Source of the DNA: Caryophanales bacterium
GTDB taxonomy: Bacteria; Bacillota; Bacilli; Bacillales; Amphibacillaceae
Direction: 5' to 3'
Assembly: GCA_026168805.1 (NCBI GenBank)
Contig: JAPFDS010000006.1
Coordinates: 1-50,275 of the forward strand
DNA length: 50,275 nucleotides
The notes under the pieces were generated by a model. The model saw nothing but the letters and a program-made list of their open reading frames with translations, searched no databases and was not told the origin of the DNA. This document shows positions 1 to 6,871 of the stretch, piece after piece. Each line of letters begins with the position of its first letter. Within the stretch, counting starts at the first letter, position 1. Position numbers and translations under genes: made by a program.

Positions 1-103
1 CAAGTGAGTAAGATCCCTCAGAGATGATGAGGTTGATAGGTTCGAGGTGTAAGCATAGTAATATGTGTAGCTGACGAATACTAATTGATCGAGGACTTAA
101 CTA
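1..103 (+). rRNA. 23S ribosomal RNA, 3' end (partial)
   Basis: The first hundred bases match the conserved 3' end of Bacillus 23S rRNA, including the GAGATGATGAGG, GGTTCGAGGTG and CTGACGAATACTAAT blocks and the closing GATCGAGGACTTAA. The gene begins outside the window. It is followed about 140 bases later by 5S rRNA, the usual rrn operon order. The exact 3' end is approximate. Confidence 0.95.
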
Positions 104-242
104 CTTTTATATGTCGACATACTTTTCTCTTATTTAGTTTTTAAGGTATAAAAAAGCTTGCATTTTTGTAAGAAATGTATTAATATAGAAAATGTCGCTA
201 AATTACGCAAGAGATTAGTGATACATACATATTATAACAATT

Positions 243-359
243 GTCTGGTGGCTACAGCAGAGAGGTCACACCTGTTCCCATACCGAACACAGCAGTTAAG
301 CTCTCTAGCGCCGATGGTAGTTGAGACTTTGTCTCCGCAAGAGTAGGACGTTGCCAGGC
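243..359 (+). rRNA. 5S ribosomal RNA
   Basis: The sequence carries the conserved 5S core GAGGTCACACCTGTTCCCAT, then CCGAACAC, GTTAAGCTCT, GCGCCGATGGTAGT and GAGTAGGACG. The ends GTCTGGTGGC and GTTGCCAGGC pair to close helix I. Length is about 117 nt, normal for Bacillaceae. It lies between the 23S end and the tRNA array. Confidence 0.95.
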
Positions 360-394
360 ATACCTTTAAAAGTTATTAGTTCAATATTCCTTAT

Positions 395-469
395 TCCACA
401 GTAGCTCAGTGGTAGAGCAATCGGCTGTTAACCGATCGGTCGTAGGTTCGAATCCTACCTGTGGAGCCA
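395..469 (+). tRNA. tRNA-Asn (GTT)
   Basis: Full cloverleaf; anticodon GTT at 427-429 in the loop CTGTTAA, T-arm GGTTCGAATCC, encoded CCA end. First tRNA of the array. Confidence 0.97.
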
Positions 470-472
470 ATT

Positions 473-565
473 GGAGAGCTGTCCGAGTTGGCTGAAGGAG
501 CGTGATTGGAAATCACGTAGGCCGCAATCGTGGTCTCGAGGGTTCAAATCCCTCGCTCTCCGCCA
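473..565 (+). tRNA. tRNA-Ser (GGA)
   Basis: Class II tRNA with a long variable arm; acceptor GGAGAGC pairs with GCTCTCC, anticodon GGA at 508-510, T-arm GGTTCAAATCC, encoded CCA. Confidence 0.97.
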
Positions 566-585
566 TAGGACTCACAACATACATA

Positions 586-660
586 GGCCCCTTGGTCAAG
601 CGGTTAAGACATCGCCCTTTCACGGCGGTAACACGGGTTCGAATCCCGTAGGGGTCACCA
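586..660 (+). tRNA. tRNA-Glu (TTC)
   Basis: Cloverleaf with anticodon TTC at 619-621, T-arm GGGTTCGAATCCC, encoded CCA end. Confidence 0.97.
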
Positions 661-680
661 AATTACTTTCATTAAATATC

Positions 681-756
681 GGAGGATTAGCTCAGCTGGG
701 AGAGCACTTGCCTTACAAGCAAGGGGTCGCAGGTTCAAGCCCTGCATCCTCCACCA
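681..756 (+). tRNA. tRNA-Val (TAC)
   Basis: Cloverleaf with acceptor GGAGGAT/ATCCTCC, anticodon TAC at 714-716, T-arm GGTTCAAGCC, encoded CCA. Confidence 0.97.
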
Positions 757-777
757 TTTATACAAAATTAATATTAT

Positions 778-854
778 CGCGGGGTGGAGCAGTCTGGCAG
801 CTCGTTGGGCTCATAACCCAAAGGTCGTAGGTTCAAATCCTACCCCCGCAACCA
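778..854 (+). tRNA. initiator tRNA-fMet (CAT)
   Basis: Begins CGCGGGG with the unpaired first base of initiator tRNAs (C1 opposite A72 in the 3' end CCCCGCAACCA). Anticodon CAT at 812-814 is flanked by the initiator-type GGG and CCC base pairs. CCA is encoded. Confidence 0.96.
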
Positions 855-912
855 AAAATTTGAAAAGTAAACTACAAAAAGGTATAATAAATGTGGTTAT
901 CATTAGATTAAT

Positions 913-989
913 GGTCTGGTAGTTCAGTTGGTTAGAATGCCTGCCTGTCACGCAGGAGGTCGCGGGTTCGAGTCCCGTCCAGACCGCCA
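913..989 (+). tRNA. tRNA-Asp (GTC)
   Basis: Cloverleaf with acceptor GGTCTGG/CCAGACC, anticodon GTC at 947-949, encoded CCA. Confidence 0.97.
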
Positions 990-1028
990 TAAATTATAAG
1001 CGTACATATGAGTACAACAAACGCTTTA

Positions 1029-1104
1029 GGCTCAGTAGCTCAGTCGGTAGAGCAAAGGACTGAAAATCCTTGTGTCGGCGGTTCGATTCCGTCCTGAGCC
1101 ACCA
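1029..1104 (+). tRNA. tRNA-Phe (GAA)
   Basis: Cloverleaf with acceptor GGCTCAG/CTGAGCC, anticodon GAA at 1062-1064, encoded CCA. Confidence 0.97.
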
Positions 1105-1131
1105 TTTTCAATCAATACGTTTAAATTAGCT

Positions 1132-1216
1132 GGAGGGGTAGCGAAGTGGCTAAACGCGGCGGACTGTAAATCCGCTCCCATCGGGTTCGGCAGTTCGAAT
1201 CTGCCCCCCTCCACCA
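1132..1216 (+). tRNA. tRNA-Tyr (GTA)
   Basis: Class II cloverleaf with long variable arm, acceptor GGAGGGG/CCCCTCC, anticodon GTA at 1166-1168, encoded CCA. Confidence 0.97.
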
Positions 1217-1225
1217 TTCAAATAT

Positions 1226-1300
1226 AGGGGTATAGTTCAATTGGCAGAACAGCGGTCTCCAAAACCGTCAATGCGGGTTCGAGTCCTGCTACCCCTGCCA
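1226..1300 (+). tRNA. tRNA-Trp (CCA)
   Basis: Cloverleaf with acceptor AGGGGTA/TACCCCT, anticodon CCA at 1259-1261, encoded CCA end. Confidence 0.96.
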
Positions 1301-1313
1301 GTATTATAAAGAT

Positions 1314-1390
1314 GGCGATCGTGGCGAAGCGGTTAACGCACCGGATTGTGGCTCCGGCACGCGTGGGTTCAAATCCCACCGGTCGCCCCA
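1314..1390 (+). tRNA. tRNA-His (GTG)
   Basis: Cloverleaf with anticodon GTG at 1348-1350 and the extra 5' G (G-1 opposite C73) expected of tRNA-His; encoded CCA. Confidence 0.95.
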
Positions 1391-1435
1391 TCTTTTTATT
1401 TTTATGTTTTAAGAATTTTTACCAGATTTATTTAT

Positions 1436-1510
<75 letters not shown>

Positions 1511-1515
1511 AGTTT

Positions 1516-1587
1516 GCGGAAGTAGTTCAGTGGTAGAATATCACCTTGCCAAGGTGGAGGTCGCGGGTTCGAATCCCGTCTTCCGCT
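1516..1587 (+). tRNA. tRNA-Gly (GCC)
   Basis: Cloverleaf with acceptor GCGGAAG/CTTCCGC, anticodon GCC at 1548-1550. The discriminator T is followed by CTT, so CCA is not encoded and would have to be added by tRNA nucleotidyltransferase. Confidence 0.95.
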
Positions 1588-1608
1588 CTTAATGTATATA
1601 TTAAATAT

Positions 1609-1682
1609 GGCGGCATAGCCAAGTGGTAAGGCCGGGGACTGCAAATCCCCTACCATCGGTTCAAATCCGGTTGCCGCCTCCA
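1609..1682 (+). tRNA. tRNA-Cys (GCA)
   Basis: Cloverleaf with acceptor GGCGGCA/TGCCGCC, anticodon GCA at 1641-1643, encoded CCA end. Confidence 0.97.
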
Positions 1683-1696
1683 ACATAACCATAATT

Positions 1697-1778
1697 GCCA
1701 GTGTGGTGGAATTGGCAGACACGCGGGACTCAAAATTCCGTTCCTTCGGGAGTGCCGGTTCGATCCCGGCCACTGGTA
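1697..1778 (+). tRNA. tRNA-Leu (CAA)
   Basis: Class II cloverleaf with long variable arm, acceptor GCCAGTG/CACTGGT, anticodon CAA at 1731-1733. The discriminator A is followed by TTT, so CCA is not encoded. It is the last tRNA of the array. Confidence 0.94.
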
Positions 1779-1815
1779 TTTCGCATGTAATATAGAGTAA
1801 GTTTAAATAAAATAT

Positions 1816-1863
1816 AACCGCCTATAACCTAGTGAGTAAAAAGGTTGTAGGCGGTTTTTTTCA
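1816..1863 (+). terminator. Rho-independent terminator of the rRNA-tRNA operon
   Basis: A 15-bp stem with one G-T pair (AACCGCCTATAACCT at 1816-1830 with AGGTTGTAGGCGGTT at 1842-1856) is followed by a run of T. It closes the rrn-tRNA transcription unit. Confidence 0.92.
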
Positions 1864-1917
1864 AGAATAAGATTGAATACGATTAATAATGAAACTTTTT
1901 TACACATCTTTTACACA

Positions 1918-2163
1918 TTACTTGCTCGAGGCTTCATTAAAAACTTTAACACTTAATTGTCTATCTTCTACACGTAGTTCTTCTAATAGATGTGAATACA
2001 CTCTATTTGTTGTTTGTACGTTACTGTGTCCGAGTGTTTCACTTACGTAGTAAATACTCGCTTTTTAATAAAGTAACACACTTTCATGTGTATGACGCAA
2101 TCCGTGAAGAGTAATAGTCTTGATGTTTAACTTTGATAATAGATCTGTTGCAAAGATAGTGCA
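1918..2163 (-). pseudogene. Tyrosine recombinase (phage integrase) C-terminal remnant
   Basis: Reading the minus strand gives the catalytic end of a phage-type tyrosine recombinase. It shows the LHGLRHTH box (Arg and His of the active site), then YVSETLGHSN and TTNRVYSHL (second His and the Tyr nucleophile), and it stops at 1918. An in-frame TAA at 2065-2067 interrupts it between those boxes, and nothing upstream of about 2163 continues the protein, so the N-terminal core-binding domain is gone. The enzyme would have integrated an element by strand exchange at an att site. Its place directly after the tRNA array, a favourite target of such elements, suggests a decayed genomic island. No intact start is visible. 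Confidence 0.85.
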
Positions 2164-2327
2164 AAAAGATGAGTATATCGTTATGTTTGTGATAAAAATG
2201 TAAGTAGAATTGTAATGCCAATTTGTACGAACTGTAATAATAAGTGGAGTTGGAGGGAGATAGTTTTAAAAAACATATTTTAAAAGGTGTATGAAATAGT
2301 ATATAGATTGGATCTAGGTCAATATTT
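2164..2327. other. Intergenic stretch between integrase remnant and IS element
   Basis: A/T-rich sequence with no open frame, hairpin or recognisable gene. It is probably decayed island DNA. Confidence 0.5.
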
Positions 2328-2348
2328 TAGACACTACTAAGTTAAGTT
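2328..2348 (+). repeat. IS3 element left inverted repeat
   Basis: Matches the complement of 3546-3566 at 18 of 21 positions; lies 15 bases beyond the orfB stop codon. Confidence 0.8.
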
Positions 2349-2362
2349 TTTAATTCGTTGGA

Positions 2363-3181
2363 TCAAATATTACTAACGCAAATAGTTCCCATTTCTTGTG
2401 GTGTTTTATAACCTATACTGCCGTGAATTCTTTTGCGGTTGTACCAACCTTCTATATATTGAAACATTGCTAATTCAGCCGATTTATAATCGAAATATTG
2501 CACGTGATTTACTTCTTCTTTCTTTAAGGTAGCGTGAAACGATTCGATGCACGCATTATCATATGGGCTGCCTTTATAGCTAAATGATTGTGTCAGATTA
2601 AACTCGTTAATAACTGTTGTAAATTCATCACTTGTGTATTGTGGACCAAGATCTGAGTGAAATATCAAGCTTTCGGTTGGTTGCTGTGTGTAATAGGCGT
2701 TTTCTAATGCAATTGTAATTAATTCTGTTGTCATTGTACGGCCAAATGAATAACCAACAATCTTTTTTGTGTGTAAATCCATGACAGATGCGAGATAACA
2801 CCAACCATCTTTAAGCGTGTTAATATAAGTTATATCGCCAACCCACTTTTCATTAATGCTTTTCGTAGAAAAGTCCCTTTGTAAAATATTTTCACGCTCA
2901 ACAACCTTTTCATTGCTTGAAGCTGGGCGAAACTTTTTCACAATAATTGATTTGATATTAGCCTTTTTCATTAAACGTTGCACACGTTTGAGACTTACCT
3001 GGTAACCTTCATTTTCCAAGATAACATGGATTTTAGGAGCTCCATAACGCTGTTTGCTATCAGTGTGAATATCTATGATTCGTTCAGTGAGTCGACGGTT
3101 CTCTTGCTCACGATTAGAGATTGTTTGGTCGAGTGATTTATAATACGTACTTCTTGGAATATTAAGTACGTCACACATCAC
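2363..3181 (-). CDS. IS3 transposase OrfB (DDE integrase domain)
   Basis: This is the catalytic half of an IS3 transposase. An N-terminal HTH_21-like part (about residues 30-85, RYGAPKIHVIL) precedes an rve retroviral-integrase core. The DDE residues are visible as WVGDITYI (first Asp), FHSDLGPQY (second Asp) and ACIESFHATLK (Glu), and the C-terminal YNRKRIHGSIGYKTP is typical. The open frame extends upstream of the GTG at 3181 back into the 3' end of orfA, in the -1 frame, so the working enzyme is probably an OrfAB fusion made by ribosomal frameshifting. Length is normal and no stop interrupts it, so the copy may be active. Confidence 0.93.
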   Translation of the reverse strand: MMCDVLNIPRSTYYKSLDQTISNREQENRRLTERIIDIHTDSKQRYGAPKIHVILENEGYQVSLKRVQRLMKKANIKSIIVKKFRPASSNEKVVERENILQRDFSTKSINEKWVGDITYINTLKDGWCYLASVMDLHTKKIVGYSFGRTMTTELITIALENAYYTQQPTESLIFHSDLGPQYTSDEFTTVINEFNLTQSFSYKGSPYDNACIESFHATLKKEEVNHVQYFDYKSAELAMFQYIEGWYNRKRIHGSIGYKTPQEMGTICVSNI

Positions 3182-3237
3182 TTGAATGGGATGTTCATCT
3201 TTTGTTTTATGAATAAAATCAGTTATTTCAGCGTCTT

Positions 3238-3516
3238 TTACTTTTTCGCGAATATGGCCATAGCTTTTTTTAAGATTTCATTTTCCTCTTGTAACTTAAG
3301 CATTTGTTTTTGTAACTTTGCATAATCATCAGGAGTCATGGAAGAACCATCTTCAAGCTCCACTGGATTAAATTTCTTAATCCAAGCATAAATAGTTACT
3401 TCTGATACGCCATATTCGCCGCTTAAATCTTTTACTGGTTGTCCAGTATGATATAGATCTACAATCATTTTACGAAAGTCATCAGTATAACGATTACCAT
3501 TTTTGTGATTTGTCAT
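3238..3516 (-). CDS. IS3 transposase OrfA (helix-turn-helix)
   Basis: A 92-residue IS3 OrfA. A helix-turn-helix (about residues 10-50, with GVSEVTIYAWIKKF) binds the inverted repeats, and a C-terminal leucine-zipper-like helix (KLQKQMLKLQEENEILKKAM) mediates oligomerisation. I chose the ATG at 3516 because a GGAGG lies 9 bases before it; the upstream in-frame ATG at 3525 touches that site. Near the stop, the bases GCGAAAAAG allow a -1 shift into the orfB frame, which is then open through to the integrase domain. Confidence 0.9.
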   Translation of the reverse strand: MTNHKNGNRYTDDFRKMIVDLYHTGQPVKDLSGEYGVSEVTIYAWIKKFNPVELEDGSSMTPDDYAKLQKQMLKLQEENEILKKAMAIFAKK

Positions 3517-3545
3517 TGGACACATCCTCCTAGTTTTATTGTAGT

Positions 3546-3566
3546 AACTTAACTAAGGAGTGTCCA
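3546..3566 (-). repeat. IS3 element right inverted repeat
   Basis: Matches 2328-2348 at 18 of 21 positions on the other strand; lies upstream of orfA, where IS3 elements carry their promoter end. Confidence 0.8.
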
Positions 3567-3636
3567 TGAAACTATACTAGCATCAGATTATTGTTCAATA
3601 CATAGTAAAGATAAAATTAAATAAGGAGTTGGTCAT

Positions 3637-4335
3637 GTGCTTTCCCAAAAAAGATTTATGATATTAATGGTGACTATTATAGTATTATTAAGTGCTTGTA
3701 GTACCAATAATGATGAAGAAATACAAGAAGATGCTAAGGATTTAAATAACAATGAGGAAATACCAGAAGAGATATCAGAAGAAATACTAAAAGAAATACC
3801 AGTAAGTGTAGCTCTCGATAAAGAAAAAATATGGCTTGAGGCAAAAATAAGGGACACTGATAAGCTTGAAAAAGAAACGATAATCTATAATATATATGTA
3901 TTCGAGAATGGCGAATTTACCCTTTACTATACTGGAGGTCTTAAGGCTGGGGATTTAGTTAATTTATCTGATGATGAAATTATAGAAATAGCTATTAAAC
4001 GGCATAATGAAGAAGTAGAAGAGTGGCCTAGTCATGAAAAATACACTGATCAAGCATATGATTTAGGATTCTTGCTAGGGGCTGATGATTATGAAATTAG
4101 GGGGATGAAAATCTATGAAGATGATGGAATGGATAGATCCTACTCTATGGGTGATAATCTAGTACTTACTCTAACCGGAGGTATTTTTGATTCGACTATC
4201 GAGGATCAATATTTTGAAGGATTTTATCTGTCTAACGGGGATGCCTTTATAACTCGTATAGATGAAAAATCACTTGGGTTATTTAAGTATGACGACCCTG
4301 ATGCTGATAAAGAAAGTGTGAAATTCCAAGACTAA
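3637..4335 (+). CDS. Putative lipoprotein, unknown function
   Basis: A 232-residue protein with a lipoprotein signal peptide: charged start, hydrophobic core ILMVTIIVLL, lipobox LSAC with Cys21 as lipid site. A low-complexity Glu-rich linker follows (residues 25-50), then a globular part of about 180 residues with a TGG...TGG pattern that I do not recognise. The start is GTG with AAGGAG 8 bases upstream. It lies just outside the right inverted repeat of the IS element, between the integrase remnant and core genes, and may be island cargo. A possible promoter (TTGTTC, 15 bases, TAAAAT) sits in the 70 bases between the IS and the gene. Outer face of the membrane is the inferred location. Confidence 0.8.
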   Translation: MLSQKRFMILMVTIIVLLSACSTNNDEEIQEDAKDLNNNEEIPEEISEEILKEIPVSVALDKEKIWLEAKIRDTDKLEKETIIYNIYVFENGEFTLYYTGGLKAGDLVNLSDDEIIEIAIKRHNEEVEEWPSHEKYTDQAYDLGFLLGADDYEIRGMKIYEDDGMDRSYSMGDNLVLTLTGGIFDSTIEDQYFEGFYLSNGDAFITRIDEKSLGLFKYDDPDADKESVKFQD

Positions 4336-4372
4336 CTACAGTATTCTACAGGAATAATCAAAAGTTTAGTTT

Positions 4373-4412
4373 AATCTCGTAATATTTAATAATGAAGGTT
4401 ACGGGATTTTTA
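4373..4412 (+). terminator. Rho-independent terminator after the lipoprotein gene
   Basis: Stem AATCTCGTAA with TTACGGGATT (one G-T pair), followed by TTTTTAT. Confidence 0.65.
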
Positions 4413-4592
4413 TATTTTAGAACCCCTTAAATCCAGCACGTTTGTTATGCTGACAGCATATAAAAAATACCTACATTTTAATCAAATACATTGATTGAAG
4501 CATAAATAATGAATTGTCAGTCTAATAGATGGTACGATATACATTCGTGTACAAATATTTTGACGGATGTAACGTAGAAAGTAGGGAACAAG

Positions 4593-5213
4593 ATGTTTGC
4601 TTTGCGATGGGGATTGTTTTTTATTGGCCTAGTCATCTTTAGTGGCGGTATTTCATTAACAATAGAAATGCAGCATTTAGGGGTCCACCCTTGGGATGTG
4701 CTGAATGTAGCTTTATACAGTAAATTTGGACTAACTATTGGAACATGGACAGTTATTATTGGTATTTTGCTAGTAGTTGTAGCGTACATATTAGATAAAA
4801 GTTATATTAAATTAGGAACGTTATTAAATGCTCTGATCGTAGGTTCATTTGTAGATTTCTTTTTATGGTCTGGAATTTTACCTGAAGCAACGCACACGTG
4901 GACAGATTTTATCTTTATGTTTCTTGGTATGGTAATTATGGGAGTCGGCGGTGGTGTGTATAATGCTGGAGGGGTTGGTTCTGGGCCGAGGGATGGGTTT
5001 ATGTTGTCGATTTCTGATAAGACTGGTGCTTCGATTGGAAAGGTTCGGATTATTACTGAGTTAGGTGTGTTAGTACTTGGTTTGTTACTAGGAGGACCGG
5101 TGTTTATTTGTACGTTTATTTTCACGTTTGTTCAAAGCCCAATTTTTCAGGCAACATACCAGTTCCTCGGAAGTTATGTCAATCGTGTTGAAAGTAGATC
5201 ACATGCAGCATAA
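4593..5213 (+). CDS. YczE/YitT-type integral membrane protein
   Basis: A 206-residue protein with about five membrane segments and the glycine-rich signature GVGGGVYNAGGVGSGPRDG typical of the YczE/YyaS/YitT membrane family, whose transport role is not established. The N-terminal segment MFALRWGLFFIGLVIFSGG matches the usual family start, and an in-frame stop lies 5 codons upstream, so ATG at 4593 is well supported. The binding site AGGGA is weak. The gene is monocistronic: it has its own terminator downstream and convergent genes beyond it. The last 10 residues are hydrophilic and probably cytosolic. Confidence 0.85.
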   Translation: MFALRWGLFFIGLVIFSGGISLTIEMQHLGVHPWDVLNVALYSKFGLTIGTWTVIIGILLVVVAYILDKSYIKLGTLLNALIVGSFVDFFLWSGILPEATHTWTDFIFMFLGMVIMGVGGGVYNAGGVGSGPRDGFMLSISDKTGASIGKVRIITELGVLVLGLLLGGPVFICTFIFTFVQSPIFQATYQFLGSYVNRVESRSHAA

Positions 5214-5219
5214 AAAAAT

Positions 5220-5251
5220 GGCTACCAATATATTGGTAGCCTCTTTGTTTT
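5220..5251 (+). terminator. Rho-independent terminator
   Basis: Perfect 11-bp arms with no real loop bases (GGCTACCAATA/TATTGGTAGCC, 5220-5241), followed by TCTTTGTTTT. It is preceded by a run of A and so may also serve the small minus-strand gene that ends at 5250. Confidence 0.85.
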
Positions 5252-5411
5252 AATAGAAGGAGTTATCGTCTAAACTAATGACTGTAGAATTCGAATCTAA
5301 TCCACGGTCTAAATCTAAATCATCAATTACTTTTTGTCCATAAATCCATGTTGCAATAATAGCTAGTACAGAAAATATAACAATGAAAAGAATTACCTTT
5401 TTACCACTCAT
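5250..5411 (-). CDS. Small single-pass membrane protein, 53 aa
   Basis: A short open frame that gene callers with a 60-residue cut-off would miss. It starts at ATG 5411 with GGGAGG about 9 bases upstream and encodes 53 residues. A short basic start (MSGKK) precedes a hydrophobic helix VILFIVIFSVLAIIATWIY (residues 6-24), then an acidic hydrophilic tail ending in SLDDNSFY. The expected topology is a membrane anchor with the tail on one side, direction unknown. The stop codon touches the terminator at 5220-5251, and the 114-bp palindromic repeat lies just upstream of its ribosome binding site. I recognise no family. Confidence 0.7.
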   Translation of the reverse strand: MSGKKVILFIVIFSVLAIIATWIYGQKVIDDLDLDRGLDSNSTVISLDDNSFY

Positions 5412-5450
5412 GTAGAAAAGCCTCCCGAAACGTTATTGTCACTTACGTTA

Positions 5451-5564
5451 ATGAATTTCATAATACCTATTTTATGCTAAATCACTCCAACATGTAGTTG
5501 TGTTGAAACGTTCACAACTACATGTTGGATTGACATAGCTAATTTTGGTAATTATGAAATTCAC
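5451..5564. repeat. 114-bp palindromic intergenic repeat, copy A
   Basis: The ends are inverted repeats (TGAATTTCATAA and TTATGAAATTCA). The centre holds a perfect 16-bp stem (CCAACATGTAGTTGTG at 5487-5502, CACAACTACATGTTGG at 5513-5528) around a 10-base loop. A second copy of identical length lies at 43341-43454. The right end overlaps the stop codon of the oxidase gene. Behaviour like a MITE or REP element is inferred. Confidence 0.85.
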
Positions 5565-6682
5565 TCACGTAAAATGCGATTAAAATGATATGCTTCTGGA
5601 TCGATATCCATTTGTTCGCCAGTTATTTGTTTTGCGAGTTGTTTACCAATAAATGGCCCCATCGTTAAACCTGAAGCACCTAGTCCATTCACACCATACA
5701 GTCCTTGAATGCCTTCAATTTTCCCAAATACAGGTAATGAATTCCCGCAAAACGGTCGAAGCCCAACCCGGGTCTCGAGTACAGTACTTGAAGCTAGTCC
5801 TGGAGCTATTTCTAGAGCTTTGGACAATACTTCATTTACGCCGCCTGCAGTTATGCGTGTGTCAAAACCAGCGTCTGTTTCGTGTGTTGCACCGATAATG
5901 AATCGATGGTTTTCACTTGGTAACATGTACTGATTGTTTGGTGGCATGATTACAGGTAATTGATCGGTTGCGAGTGTTGGGGTATGTAAATGCATTAACT
6001 GTGCTTTTTGCGGCCGGACATCAAAGTGCATGTCGTACGGTTTGAATAACTCGCCCATCCAAGCTCCACTAGCCACGATTACCGCGTCAGCAAAAACTTT
6101 CTTATCTTCCAATTGTACGCCCTTTATACAGTTGTTTTCGATTATGAGTTTCGCGTCATCATTGACAACAGTTATGCCAAGTTTTTTAGCTGCTTGTAAA
6201 AATGTTTGCTGCAAAGCTCTTCCATCTACTCGTGCTCCGCCTTCAATGTGCAGTGCTTGAAATGTATCTTTTTTGACGAACGGAAGGGTCTCTTCAACTT
6301 CCTTTGAAGATAAGACAGAAAGCGTTCCAATTTCTGGAGCACGTTTCTTTTTTTCTTCCACACGTTCCAGAGCTGCCTTTAAGCGATCTTCGCTTGTAAA
6401 TAAATGAATAGAGCCTACTTTTTTATAGGCAGATGGTTGTACGTGAAACTCAGCTAACTCTTCCATCAATGCAGGATAAGCTTTTGCGCCCAAACGAACA
6501 AGTTCATACCAATCTTGATTTCGTCGTTGTGCGGCCCAAGGCGAAATAATGCCTGCAGATGCTTGGGTTGCTTGTCCTACTTCATTTCGATCAATTAAAG
6601 TAACAGCTACATTTCGTTTTGCTAATTCGTACGCTGCAGAAGTACCTGCTATTCCTGATCCGATTACAATTGCTTTTTTCAT
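5561..6682 (-). CDS. FAD-dependent amino-acid oxidase, DAO family
   Basis: A 373-residue flavoprotein of the D-amino-acid oxidase/glycine oxidase family. The N-terminal Rossmann motif GSGIAGTSAAYELA (about residues 8-21) binds the FAD ADP moiety, and ATQASAGIISPW (about 38-49) is the second conserved box of DAO enzymes. GLRPFCGNSLPVFG and GLYGVNGLGASGLTMGP near the C-terminus form the flavin-contacting end. Expected chemistry is oxidative deamination of a small amine or amino acid to a keto acid, ammonia and peroxide. No thiamine genes lie nearby, so ThiO is not supported over a YurR-like oxidoreductase. The last codon is followed by a TGA that lies inside the palindromic repeat 5451-5564. 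Confidence 0.88.
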   Translation of the reverse strand: MKKAIVIGSGIAGTSAAYELAKRNVAVTLIDRNEVGQATQASAGIISPWAAQRRNQDWYELVRLGAKAYPALMEELAEFHVQPSAYKKVGSIHLFTSEDRLKAALERVEEKKKRAPEIGTLSVLSSKEVEETLPFVKKDTFQALHIEGGARVDGRALQQTFLQAAKKLGITVVNDDAKLIIENNCIKGVQLEDKKVFADAVIVASGAWMGELFKPYDMHFDVRPQKAQLMHLHTPTLATDQLPVIMPPNNQYMLPSENHRFIIGATHETDAGFDTRITAGGVNEVLSKALEIAPGLASSTVLETRVGLRPFCGNSLPVFGKIEGIQGLYGVNGLGASGLTMGPFIGKQLAKQITGEQMDIDPEAYHFNRILRE

Positions 6683-6871
6683 TAAAAGTACATCCTCTAG
6701 TGAATAGATTTGTAAGTATGTTCTTCCCTAACTATAAGTATTAAACGGCCAAATGTAAAATAGGACGTATGTTTATCAGGACAAAAGGGTATTTTTCTTT
6801 TTCGTTTATTGATTTATATGGTAATCTTAAAGGTGTATAAGAGACTTGAGGAAAGAAGGAGAATGTGAAAA

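Larger units (their letters stand above)
2328..3566 (-). mobile_element. IS3-family insertion sequence, complete (about 1.24 kb)
   Basis: The element holds the two overlapping-type genes of IS3 elements on the minus strand and is bounded by imperfect inverted repeats. Reading inwards, the left end is TAGACACTACTAAGTTAAGTT (2328-2348) and the right end is TGGACACTCCTTAGTTAAGTT (3546-3566 complement), 18 of 21 bases matching. The right end has the usual TG...CA type terminus; the left end starts TA, a small degeneration. I could not see a convincing target-site duplication. Confidence 0.88.

Noticed and set aside
2324-3570. Target-site duplication of the IS3 element
   Set aside because: The bases flanking the two inverted repeats (TTT and TGA) do not match, so no duplication can be claimed.
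5561-6682. Assignment of the oxidase as glycine oxidase ThiO
   Set aside because: The family fold fits, but no thiamine-pathway genes are near and sequence alone does not separate ThiO from YurR-like oxidases.
6783-6800. Possible sigma-B promoter before ppaC (GTTTAT and GGGTAT)
   Set aside because: The spacing between the two boxes is about 10 bases, shorter than the 12-14 expected.
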